Part shown: piece by piece, positions 1 to 5,782 of the stretch
Position numbering within the stretch: position 1 is the first letter of the stretch
Layout: every line of letters begins with the position of its first letter
NCBI GenBank assembly: GCA_964554105.1
Contig: CAZKNF010000106.1
Coordinates: 1-7,997, forward strand
Direction of reading: 5' to 3'
DNA length: 7,997 bases
DNA from: CAZKNF01 sp964554105
Lineage (GTDB): Bacteria; Bacteroidota; Rhodothermia; Rhodothermales; VXPQ01
The notes under the pieces: model-generated
Database searches by the model: none
The model's input: only the letters and a program-made list of their open reading frames with translations
What the model was told of the DNA's origin: nothing
Position numbers and translations under genes: made by a program

Positions 1-918
1 TTAAGTACCACTTTGGTTTTCTTCGCCTGCACTGCAGAGTCGCAGGATGAATCGGAAGCCGAGCGTCAGGTCGCCCCAGAAGATCTGGAGGACCGCTCTC
101 CCGGTGAGCAAGGAACAGTGGAAACGGTCACCTCTGCAGATGGGATCCCCATTGCCTTCGAACGGACGGGGAGCGGGCCGCCGCTCGTTCTCGTCCACGG
201 GGCCTCCCTCGACCGCAGGTTCTGGGAACTCTCCGACGTTCGCCCGGCGCTCGCGGAGCACTTCACGGTCTACGCGATCGATCGGCGCGGGCGTGGTGAA
301 AGCGGCGACGCCGATACATACGGCCTGGAACGTGAGGCCGAGGACATAGCTGCGGTGGTCGATTCAATTGACGAGCCAGCGACCCTCTTCGGTCACTCCG
401 CCGGCGGCCTCTACACGCTCGAAGCGGCCCTGCAAATCGAGGATCTCCGCGGGCTGGTGCTGTACGAACCCGCCATGCCGATCAACGGCTACGAGATCGG
501 CTCCGACGAGGATCGCGCCGAAATGACGTCACTGCTGGAAGCCGGTGAGATCGAGCAGGCGTACGTACTGTTCTTCGAAGAGATCGCAGAGTGGACGCCG
601 GAGGAAGTGGACGCGGTTCGTTCTTCGCCGATGTGGCCGGAGTATGTCGAGGTGTTCCCGACACTGCTTCCGAAGTACGGGATGATCCCGGACTACGAAT
701 TCGTTCCCGAACGCTTCGCGGACCTGACCGCGCCGACGTTGCTCTTGGCCGGTACTGAGAGCGGTCAGTGGTCGAAGAACACGACAGAAGCGCTCGACCA
801 CGCCCTCCCGAACAGCGAAGTCACTACCTTCGATGGCTACGGACACGCTGCGATGCTCACGGCACCAGAGCGATTCATCGGCGAGGTGCTCTCGTTCATC
901 CATGAAAAACAACGCTAA
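1..918 (+). CDS. Alpha/beta hydrolase, predicted lipoprotein (5' end outside the window)
   Basis: The frame is open from base 1 to the TAA at 916-918, so the gene is 5'-partial with 305 residues visible. A TTG at 13 exists, but the residues before and after it (LSTTLVFFAC) look like the end of a lipoprotein signal peptide with a lipobox Cys at codon 28-30. The true start is therefore probably upstream of the window. An acidic Ser/Glu-rich linker follows, then an alpha/beta-hydrolase fold: the oxyanion strand LVLVHG (His66 counting from base 1), the nucleophile elbow GHSAGG with Ser133, and the catalytic His282 in GYGHAAML. The usual Asp after strand beta-6 is not seen; the segment AGTESGQW offers Glu253 instead. 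The family covers esterases, haloperoxidase-like enzymes and C-C hydrolases; the substrate is unknown. The protein is probably anchored at the membrane, facing the periplasm. The next gene starts 5 bp downstream, so the two are likely co-transcribed. Confidence 0.88.
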   Translation, partial: LSTTLVFFACTAESQDESEAERQVAPEDLEDRSPGEQGTVETVTSADGIPIAFERTGSGPPLVLVHGASLDRRFWELSDVRPALAEHFTVYAIDRRGRGESGDADTYGLEREAEDIAAVVDSIDEPATLFGHSAGGLYTLEAALQIEDLRGLVLYEPAMPINGYEIGSDEDRAEMTSLLEAGEIEQAYVLFFEEIAEWTPEEVDAVRSSPMWPEYVEVFPTLLPKYGMIPDYEFVPERFADLTAPTLLLAGTESGQWSKNTTEALDHALPNSEVTTFDGYGHAAMLTAPERFIGEVLSFIHEKQR

Positions 919-923
919 AGATC

Positions 924-1783
924 ATGATTCTCGTAACAGGTGCGACAGGAACCGTCGGCTCGCACGTGGTGCGGGCTCTTCTGGATAAAGGAGTGCACAT
1001 GCGTGCAGGGGTACACAAGCGGCCGCTGGAGATCGACGGCGTCGAAACGCACGCTATCGACTTCGACCGGCCCGAGACGCTGCTACCCGCCCTCGAGGGC
1101 GTCCACACCGTCTTCCTTGTCTCCTACGCGACCCTGGAAAGCAGGCCCTCATTCCTGCCGCGCAAGACGCAGGGGTCGAGCGCATCGTTAAGCTCTCCGC
1201 CTGGAGGGCCGCCGACGAGAAATTCATGGTCGCCCGATGGCATCGTGAGGTGGAGCGCGAGATCGAGCGAAGTGGCCTGGAATGGACATTTCTTAGGCCC
1301 AACTTCTTCATGCAGAACTTCGTGACCTGGGTGAGCCTGGGGGAGAGCATCCGCAGGGAGGACACCATCTATGACACGGTGGAGGATGCGGGCATCAGCC
1401 ACATCGACGCGCGGGACATCGCACGCGTCGCCGCACGCGTGCTCACCGAGCCCGGGCACGAGGGCAAGGCCTATGACCTGAGCGGTCCGGAGGCGCACAC
1501 CCTCGAAGAATTCGCCGATATACTCACGCAGGCGCTCGGTCGGACCATCCGCTACCGCCGCATCAGCGACGAGGAGTACCGTCAGCTCTGGGCCGAGGGT
1601 GGATTTCCCGATGAATGGCTGGATGCAATCGTCGATATCAGCCGGTGTGCCCGCACAGGTGCGACCAGCGCCGTGACCTCAAGTGTGCAAGAGCTCACCG
1701 GTCGCCCGCCGATCTCGTTCGCAGCGTTTTGCCGCGACTACGCGCCTGTCCTTACTGCGGGAGAATACGTGGATGAGTGGTAA
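924..1783 (+). pseudogene. NmrA-like NAD(P)-binding Rossmann protein, frameshifted near 1140
   Basis: The ATG at 924 opens a Rossmann fold with the dinucleotide-binding motif GATGTVG (residues 6-12). This frame reads correctly through VFLVSYATLE up to about 1139. Homologous sequence then continues in another frame from about 1142 (QALIPAAQDAGVERIVKLSA) to the TAA at 1781-1783, including WTFLRPNFFMQNF and the typical NmrA-family end ELTGRPPISFAAFCRDYA. Adding one base in the A-run at 1138-1140 would restore a single protein of about 286 residues, the normal family length. Members are atypical short-chain dehydrogenases acting as NAD(P)H sensors or quinone/isoflavone-type reductases. Either the gene is broken or the read lost a base; the intact downstream coding sequence favours a recent or artefactual change. 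It forms a likely two-gene unit with the upstream hydrolase. Confidence 0.85.
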
Positions 1784-1801
1784 TAGCAAGCACGCTTGCT
1801 A
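1784..1801. repeat. Short palindrome directly after the NmrA-like gene
   Basis: TAGCAAGC and GCTTGCTA form 8-bp inverted arms separated by only 2 nt, beginning one base after the stop codon. The loop is too tight for a good terminator and no T-run follows. It could be a protein-binding palindrome or chance. The symmetry is seen directly; the role is unknown. Confidence 0.35.
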
Positions 1802-1828
1802 ACCGCTATCGTGGCTGGATTCTTGATC

Positions 1829-1861
1829 GCGGACTTGGGCCGCCGCGACGTCACAGTCCGC
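1829..1861 (+). other. Inverted repeat overlapping the attC base
   Basis: GCGGACT (1829-1835) and AGTCCGC (1855-1861) are perfect 7-bp inverted arms around a 19-nt GC-rich loop. The right arm uses bases 1859-1861, which also form the outer stem of the attC-like hairpin, so the two foldings exclude each other. No T-run follows, so an intrinsic terminator is not supported. It may be incidental or may influence folding of the recombination site. Confidence 0.4.
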
Positions 1862-1999
1862 CCTATAACCAGCGCTTCAACTCGGACATGGCCGCTTATG
1901 GCTCTTTATTAATCTTTTAATGTTATAGCGCATCCAGCTTTTTTCAAATTAATTGTTAGAAACGGCTATGCCGGTTAAGCGCCAAACCGTTATACGGCG
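1859..1999 (+). other. attC: attC-like integron recombination site (141 nt)
   Basis: The two halves form a long imperfect hairpin. Outer arms: CGCC (1859-1862) pairs with GGCG (1996-1999), and TATAAC (1864-1869) pairs with GTTATA (1989-1994); these are the R''/R' boxes, with GTTATAC at 1989-1995. An unpaired spacer follows (CA against CAAACC). GCGCTT (1872-1877) then pairs with AAGCGC (1977-1982), AAC with GTT, CGG with CCG, and CATGGCCG with CGGCTATG including one wobble. The extra left-arm bases C1878, T1882 and A1886 stay unpaired. C1878 and A1886 are 8 nt apart, the spacing of the two extrahelical bases known from attC sites. The loop (about 1898-1960) is AT-rich. Crossover is expected between G1989 and T1990. 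A second GTTATAG box in the loop (1922-1928) also matches R''. The long form resembles the larger attC sites of chromosomal integrons. Confidence 0.85.
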
Positions 2000-2869
2000 C
2001 TGGGACCGCCCAGTCAATCTGAAGCAAATCGAGAATGCGTCCGAAGTCATTTCTTTTGATTGCGTTGGTTGGAGCTGTTGTAGCTTCCTGTTCTTATCGC
2101 GATCTGGTGCGGCAGGATTCTCGGTCGATTCTCCAGCTTCCCGAAACGCGATGGCTACATGAAGCAGTCGAGCCTTCTGATTCAGTAATCGCGCTTGCTG
2201 CACGCAACCTCCAGCAGCATCTAAATTGGCTGCGATCGATGCCAGAACCCATGAGCGATGTGGCAAAGGCGGTCTGCTACGAAGGGCAGCTCAGAACTGA
2301 AGCAATGCGGGGCATTCTCCACGTAATTTCTTACTGCTCGATGCAGCCCACGCCTTATACACTCATAATCGCAAACGCTGACTCGCTCGGAACACTCTAC
2401 GGTTCGTCGCGGCCTGACAGCAGCGCTATAAGTCGGACCCTCGTGCACCGCTTGGCTTCAATGCTTGAGGCAAATCCCGCCAGCGAGAGGGAGGCGCTGG
2501 AAGGCGTCCTGTTCATTGTGAATGCACAAGACATTCTCTCGTCCCGAACCCTTCGCATTCTCAAAGACTGGCGCGGCATCACGCACAGCCGCAAGTACCC
2601 CGTTCCAGATTCGATCAAGCGTACCATTGATGAGCCCACCGTTGAAAGGGTTGGAGCAAACCTGCAGGTGAACCTCTTCGTCTGGAAATTAACGTCTACA
2701 GCCTTGACGCAGGTGACACTTGTTTTCACCGGGGTAGAAGTACAATCCAGGATCAGCGAGTTGGGACGGTACGGACATCCCAGTATGATTCTGTAGATCC
2801 GTGAGGTGCGCCATATAACCAGGAAATCTTATTAGGTAGAAGTCAAGGCGAGGAGCCTGATTTTCGTGG
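1990..2869 (+). mobile_element. Putative integron gene cassette with one lipoprotein gene
   Basis: The segment runs from the predicted crossover of the long attC (G1989/T1990) to that of the second attC-like hairpin (G2869/T2870), about 880 bp. It holds one + strand gene at 2035-2796, with a 45-nt leader before the ATG and 14 nt between the stop codon and the next hairpin. This compact gene-then-attC order is the known layout of integron cassettes. No integrase gene or attI site is in the window, so it could belong to a large array whose platform lies outside, or to a cluster of attC sites lacking an integrase. The boundary assignment is inference from the two hairpins; the right boundary is less certain than the left. 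Confidence 0.62.
2035..2796 (+). CDS. Unrecognised lipoprotein, cassette-borne
   Basis: The 253-residue product starts with a short basic region, a hydrophobic stretch and the lipobox VASC (Cys19), so it should be exported and lipid-anchored. The rest is soluble and mixed alpha/beta with no family I recognise. It has a run of helix-like residues (about 45-110) and two Cys at about residues 82 and 102 that could pair in the periplasm. The ATG at 2035 is preferred because it supplies the signal peptide; a GAAG at 2021-2024 and a GAG just before the start are the only purine-rich ribosome-site candidates, both modest. It is the sole gene between two attC-like hairpins. Base composition is less GC-rich than the flanking hydrolase, NmrA and methyltransferase genes, which fits an independent origin. 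Confidence 0.82.
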   Translation: MRPKSFLLIALVGAVVASCSYRDLVRQDSRSILQLPETRWLHEAVEPSDSVIALAARNLQQHLNWLRSMPEPMSDVAKAVCYEGQLRTEAMRGILHVISYCSMQPTPYTLIIANADSLGTLYGSSRPDSSAISRTLVHRLASMLEANPASEREALEGVLFIVNAQDILSSRTLRILKDWRGITHSRKYPVPDSIKRTIDEPTVERVGANLQVNLFVWKLTSTALTQVTLVFTGVEVQSRISELGRYGHPSMIL

Positions 2870-2875
2870 TTATGG
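2811..2875 (+). other. attC: Second attC-like hairpin (65 nt)
   Basis: CCATATAACCAGGAAATC (2811-2828) pairs with GATTTTCGTGGTTATGG (2859-2875) over about 15 bp. The exceptions are an AT bulge (2815-2816), one G-G mismatch (2822/2866) and one extra T (2861). The loop carries an inner stem, AGGC (2846-2849) with GCCT (2855-2858). The outer boxes TATAAC and GTTATGG resemble the R''/R' boxes of attC sites and the length falls within the attC range. It begins 14 nt after the lipoprotein stop codon. The two-base bulge inside the R'' box and a less clear L box make it weaker than the 1859-1999 site; it could instead be a transcription-related hairpin, although no T-run follows. Confidence 0.55.
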
Positions 2876-3013
2876 CTGGACGTTGTTCGGGCTATCTGAG
2901 ATGGGTACATTTCTTCCATGCGCCGCCGCGATTCGCGATGGTTGTTTAAGGCCAGGGCGCCAGGTCCCTTACCTACCCGGCGCGTTCCAGAAGCGGGGTA
3001 AACTCACCTAATC
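2876..3013 (+). other. Leader region before the TlpA-like gene
   Basis: I see no gene in this 138-bp gap. It contains CGCGATTCGCG, a short palindrome, and a GC-rich stretch around GGGCGCC. No clear -35/-10 pair or strong ribosome site can be read. If the preceding hairpin is a true attC, this is an unusually long 5' leader for a cassette. Confidence 0.4.
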
Positions 3014-3940
3014 ATGGTGCACGTGATGCGTAGCGCTCCTTTCATGTTGCTCGCAGCATTCTACCTCTGCCTGAGCCAAGCCACGTTGGCGCAGAATACC
3101 GACTCCCAGCACGGAACGCTCGCTCTTGAGGCTGGATTGCCAGACAGCTTTCCTGCAGGTCTTCGAAACTCCATTGAGTCGAGTTACACGGAGCCTCGCC
3201 ATGCGCTCATTCCAGTGGGTGATCGCGATGACGACGTCATCTATTTCGAAGGGTACGCAGATGGATCGGACAATTTGACAAGGCGCTTGTGGCACCTCCG
3301 GAAGGACAGCACCGCTTCGCTGCAAGGCCTTTCCTTTGTTCAGTCGAAAAACGGCAGTCTGGTGGGGGAAGTGGAGCTCTCGACGGACGCTTCAGAGCTC
3401 GCTGTAATGCCGCTTCGATTGCAGCTAGAATCGGAGGAGTTGCTCTACTACCGATGGATAGGAAGCGGTAGCAACGTAGCCGGCGGCGAACCAGTGGAGA
3501 TTCTCGTCGAGGGCCCTATAATGGTGGGCCAGCAATTGCCGGAATTCAGCACAACAACCATAGACGGTCAAACGCTTAGCCTGAGTGATCTATCTGGACG
3601 GCCGCTCGTCATCAATACGTGGGCAATCTGGTGCGCGCCATGTATCGCTGAAATGCCGGGGCTCAATCGGCTCGCGAGAAAATACGAGGATCACGGAATC
3701 ACATTTCTAGCGCTCGGATTCGATTCAAAACCAGACATCCTGGATTTTCTCGAGACTCGTGATTTCGTCTACGAGCAGGCTCTTTTTAATGAACAGATTA
3801 GCCGGCTCTTCGGGGAGGCCTTCCCTCGAAATGTAATCGTCGATTCACGCGGAATTGTCGTTTATGATCACGTGGGTGCAACTGAGGAAGAGTCTGAGGC
3901 GCTTGACCAAGCAATTCAGAGTGAGATTATCGATCGGTAG
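3014..3940 (+). CDS. TlpA-like periplasmic thioredoxin-fold protein
   Basis: The 308-residue protein has a cleavable signal peptide ending near ATLAQ. A methionine four codons into the frame (3026) gives the most compact signal peptide and is a plausible alternative start. Residues about 30-165 form a domain I do not recognise, with many beta-like strands. From about residue 175 (VGQQLPEFSTTTIDG) a TlpA/ResA-type thioredoxin domain follows, with the redox motif WCAPC (Cys207, Cys210) and the cis-proline of AFPRNV (Pro271). Such proteins reduce or isomerise disulfides in the periplasm, for example in cytochrome c maturation, but the partner is unknown. Both redox cysteines and the cis-Pro are intact, so an active oxidoreductase is likely. 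The gene stands alone and converges with the minus-strand gene downstream. Confidence 0.92.
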   Translation: MVHVMRSAPFMLLAAFYLCLSQATLAQNTDSQHGTLALEAGLPDSFPAGLRNSIESSYTEPRHALIPVGDRDDDVIYFEGYADGSDNLTRRLWHLRKDSTASLQGLSFVQSKNGSLVGEVELSTDASELAVMPLRLQLESEELLYYRWIGSGSNVAGGEPVEILVEGPIMVGQQLPEFSTTTIDGQTLSLSDLSGRPLVINTWAIWCAPCIAEMPGLNRLARKYEDHGITFLALGFDSKPDILDFLETRDFVYEQALFNEQISRLFGEAFPRNVIVDSRGIVVYDHVGATEEESEALDQAIQSEIIDR

Positions 3941-3990
3941 CCGGCAACTTGCACGCCTTCGACGGACTGGATCACGCATCGGGTTAGCGC
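3941..3990 (+). other. Possible decayed attC remnant
   Basis: Directly after the TlpA-like stop codon, GCAACTTGCACGCCTTCGAC (3944-3963) followed by GGACTGG resembles the left half of the 1859 site (YAAC, spacer, CTTCAAC, CGGAC). GGGTTAGCGC (3981-3990) could serve as an R'-type box. The two halves do not pair well beyond the YAAC/GTTR core, so a working site is not supported. Chance similarity is quite possible. Confidence 0.22.
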
Positions 3991-4004
3991 TCCAGATGTG
4001 CTAA
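3984..4004. terminator. Hairpin between convergent genes
   Basis: TTAGCGC (3984-3990) pairs with GTGCTAA (3998-4004) over 7 bp including one G-U pair, with a 7-nt loop. It lies between the ends of the + strand TlpA-like gene and the minus-strand gene, where a bidirectional terminator would fit. No T-run is present on either strand, so the assignment is weak. Confidence 0.3.
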
Positions 4005-4027
4005 AGAACTTCAACATGGAGGCTCAT

Positions 4028-4411
4028 TTACTCCAAGGCTTCTGATTCCTGAACTGCGAGATTCGCGGAAAAGTGCACATCGATATCGCTTACAAATCCC
4101 ATTTTTCCTCTGATTGCACCTCTGATAAGGCCGTTAACGTCCCACGTTTCAATCTCAATCACTCCGGAGTGCATAGGGCTCATTCTAAGAGCTTTGTAGT
4201 TGCCCGTGAATCCCGGAGCCACTGATCGCTCCGCCGAAATGAATGAAGGGAGATTCGAATCTTCCTCCATGAGTGTCACGACCAGCCTCTCCCCTACTTC
4301 GACGTCCCTAATATCTTTACCTTCGAGGGCGGCTCTTTCCTCAGGGGAACCCAGAAAGGAGAAACTCAAGGTCACGACTCCTTCCTCACTTGAGCTTGCC
4401 CGCCGAAACAA
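4028..4411 (-). CDS. Hypothetical beta-rich protein, start uncertain
   Basis: This is the only minus-strand gene in the window. From a TTG at 4411 it encodes 127 residues ending at the TAA at 4028-4030. The frame is open back to a TGA at 4439-4441, and the extra residues (ISRGTFLFRRASSSEEG) look like a natural continuation, but no ATG or GTG is available there. An ATG at 4444-4446 in another frame would join it if one base were missing near 4430. The second half, with GVIEIETWDVNG, IRGAIRG and DVHFSANLAV, alternates hydrophobic and polar residues like the strands of a beta-sandwich or beta-barrel domain. I do not recognise a family or function. It may be N-terminally truncated. Its reversed orientation among co-directed neighbours is notable. 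Confidence 0.6.
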   Translation of the reverse strand: MFRRASSSEEGVVTLSFSFLGSPEERAALEGKDIRDVEVGERLVVTLMEEDSNLPSFISAERSVAPGFTGNYKALRMSPMHSGVIEIETWDVNGLIRGAIRGKMGFVSDIDVHFSANLAVQESEALE

Positions 4412-4441
4412 AAATGTACCACGAGAAATGACCGCCTGTCA

Positions 4442-4746
4442 CGCATATCAGCTTCTACGAGTTTGTCGGACTTAGCGTCCGACGGCTAAGATTGATTATC
4501 GATTTTCCGAGATAGAGAAGAAGTTGGCGTGGGCGTCATTCTGTTCGGTGTATGTCGATTCGCTGGAGTCCCGTTCGACTATCGGATAGGGAATGAGCTA
4601 TCGACAGCAGACCGAGGAGCTCTATGCAGCGACGGTTGAAAGAATGGCGTCGCGAGCGTGAGGGAAGCGTGGATGCCTGGAGGTGGTATTCACAAATCCT
4701 GCAGCATCCCCATAAAATATCATACCTGATACTTACCACCGCCCCT
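4442..4746. other. 305-bp stretch without a clear gene
   Basis: No complete gene is convincing here. It holds a strong hairpin (4465-4483), a 22-codon reading frame at 4593-4661 (MSYRQQTEELYAATVERMAS and two more residues) preceded by ATAGGGA, and an ATG at 4624 preceded by GAGGAG. The frame from 4624 stays open into the DoxX-family gene. The short frame may be the start of a degraded gene. If the 4624 start is used, the DoxX protein would gain 41 unusual residues, which I think unlikely. Confidence 0.4.
4465..4490. repeat. Two overlapping, mutually exclusive hairpins
   Basis: GTCGGAC (4465-4471) pairs perfectly with GTCCGAC (4477-4483) around the 5-nt loop TTAGC. The bases CTTAGC (4471-4476) can instead pair with GCTAAG (4485-4490). 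It lies just upstream of the minus-strand gene. No T-run follows on either strand, so it is not a standard terminator; an attenuator-like switch or a relic of a recombination site are only guesses. Confidence 0.45.
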
Positions 4747-5156
4747 ATGCACACGTACATCACCTCCCAAAACGCAGCGCGGCTCGTCCTGCCATCATTG
4801 TCGCAATCATCTACTTTCATGCCGGCATCGCCAAATGGTTCGTATGGTCGATCGAACCGATGGAAGGCTTTCCGGTGTGGCTCCACTACATGACGCTCTT
4901 TCTATCCATAGCCGTGCCTATCGGCGCCGCGGCCGTCGTCGCGGGCTTCCTCACGCGCGCAGCCGCCGCATGCGTGGCTATCATTATGATCGGTTCCATT
5001 CCGGTCGCGCACTTCCTGATGGGTGTACCCTTCTTCACGGCACCGGAGTCGCCGGGCTGGGGCGCCAACCTGATGATCCTCGGCGGGTGCCTGGCGCTCG
5101 CCGCATTCGGAGCGGGAGCATGGTCGGTGGATGCGCTGCGCCGGAAGCAAGTCTGA
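4747..5156 (+). pseudogene. DoxX-family membrane protein, frameshifted near 4791
   Basis: The ATG at 4747 reads MHTYITSQNAARLVL, then homologous sequence continues one frame over from about 4794 (IIVAIIYFHAGIAKWFVWS) to the TGA at 5154-5156. One added base near 4791 (CTG, then a GCC codon) gives a continuous 136-residue protein with four hydrophobic helices, the usual DoxX size and topology: about residues 12-30, 47-68, 72-93 and 107-125. DoxX-like proteins are small inner-membrane proteins, some linked to quinone or thiosulfate redox processes; the role here is unknown. An ATG at 4860 gives an intact but shortened frame lacking the first helix. Ribosome site evidence at 4747 is poor. Either a read error or a real mutation is possible. 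The lesion is the same type, a lost base, as in the NmrA-like gene. Confidence 0.8.
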
Positions 5157-5177
5157 GGCCAAGACGCGGCGTCTGCC
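5157..5177 (+). terminator. Hairpin right after the DoxX-family gene
   Basis: GGC (5157-5159) and AGACG (5162-5166) pair with CGTCT (5170-5174) and GCC (5175-5177), with a CGG loop and a two-base bulge, starting immediately after the stop codon. The stem is GC-rich and well placed for termination, but the T-tract expected of an intrinsic terminator is missing. Confidence 0.4.
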
Positions 5178-5274
5178 ACTTATTGCTCAGGCCGGTATCT
5201 TATTGAAACGTATCCAGATGAGGCGCAACAAATTGATGAAGGCGTTTGAATCTTAACCAAACCAGGAGCTTCTT

Positions 5275-5727
5275 ATGAAAAGTAGCCTGATCCTTGTTTC
5301 AGCAACATTCTTAGCGGGCACAGCACTTGGTGTTGTTGTCGCGAATGCTCCTCTGGCATCAGCATCGCTCGACGGAAACGCCGTGAAGGTTCAATATCTC
5401 GAAATTGTGACCAGAGACGTCGACGGGGTCATTGCCACTTACGCCTCAGCACTCAATGTGCAGTTCAGTGAGCCAGACGCTGGGCTTGGTGGAGCGCGGA
5501 CTGCATCATTACCAGGCGATGGACTCGTGGGCGTCCGTGCACCACTACGTGATACCGAAGATCCGCTGGTGCGGCCCTACTGGCTTGTGCCCGACATTGA
5601 TGCGGCCCTTGACGCGGCTGTTGAAGCAGGCGGCGAGATCGCCCATCCGCCTTTGGAGATCCCAGGGCATGGTACGTTCGCCATCTATCATCAAGGGGGC
5701 AATGATCACGGTATCTGGCAGTTATAG
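5275..5727 (+). CDS. Exported VOC (glyoxalase-fold) protein
   Basis: The ATG at 5275 has a clear ribosome site, AGGAG at 5264-5268, six bases upstream. The 150-residue product begins with a basic residue and a long hydrophobic segment (about 4-25) ending near ASASLDG, so it is a signal peptide or membrane anchor. The remaining ~115 residues form one vicinal-oxygen-chelate unit: the opening strand VQYLEIVTRDVDGVIATYA, central VGVRAP, then PYWLVPDIDAALDAAVEAGG and the closing GHGTFAIYHQGGNDHGIW. This matches glyoxalase, bleomycin-resistance and dioxygenase superfamily proteins, mostly cytoplasmic enzymes or binding proteins. The usual first metal-ligand His is replaced in YLEI, so metal chemistry is uncertain. 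It is followed 55 bp later by the ABM-like gene, so the two may be co-transcribed. Confidence 0.87.
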   Translation: MKSSLILVSATFLAGTALGVVVANAPLASASLDGNAVKVQYLEIVTRDVDGVIATYASALNVQFSEPDAGLGGARTASLPGDGLVGVRAPLRDTEDPLVRPYWLVPDIDAALDAAVEAGGEIAHPPLEIPGHGTFAIYHQGGNDHGIWQL

Positions 5728-5782
5728 TCGATTTCCGGTCCTGGGACAGCGGTCTAATAACAGAACCAACAGCAATAATCCA

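Noticed and set aside
1..6. TTAAGT at the window start fits the sequence expected right after an attC crossover (TTRRRY).
   Set aside because: The hydrolase frame and its signal peptide run through these bases and must begin further upstream, so a cassette boundary here is unlikely.
529..912. Long reverse-strand open frame within the hydrolase gene.
   Set aside because: It is antisense to a clearly conserved coding region and is a by-product of GC-rich codon use.
1860..1931. A shorter attC running only from CTATAAC (1863) to GTTATAG (1922).
   Set aside because: The R boxes match but no L' partner for CTTCAACTCGGAC exists inside it; the longer fold ending at 1999 pairs far better.
5720..5727. 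GTTATAG at the end of the VOC gene looks like an R' box.
   Set aside because: It is coding sequence spanning the stop codon and has no pairing left half nearby.
5728..5782. Inverted repeat GTCC/GGAC between the VOC and ABM-like genes as a terminator or attC.
   Set aside because: The stem is short, has no T-run and no R/L box arrangement.
5432..5782. Upstream extension of the ABM-like frame overlapping the VOC gene.
   Set aside because: The extension is out of frame with real VOC sequence; family similarity begins at the ATG at 5783.
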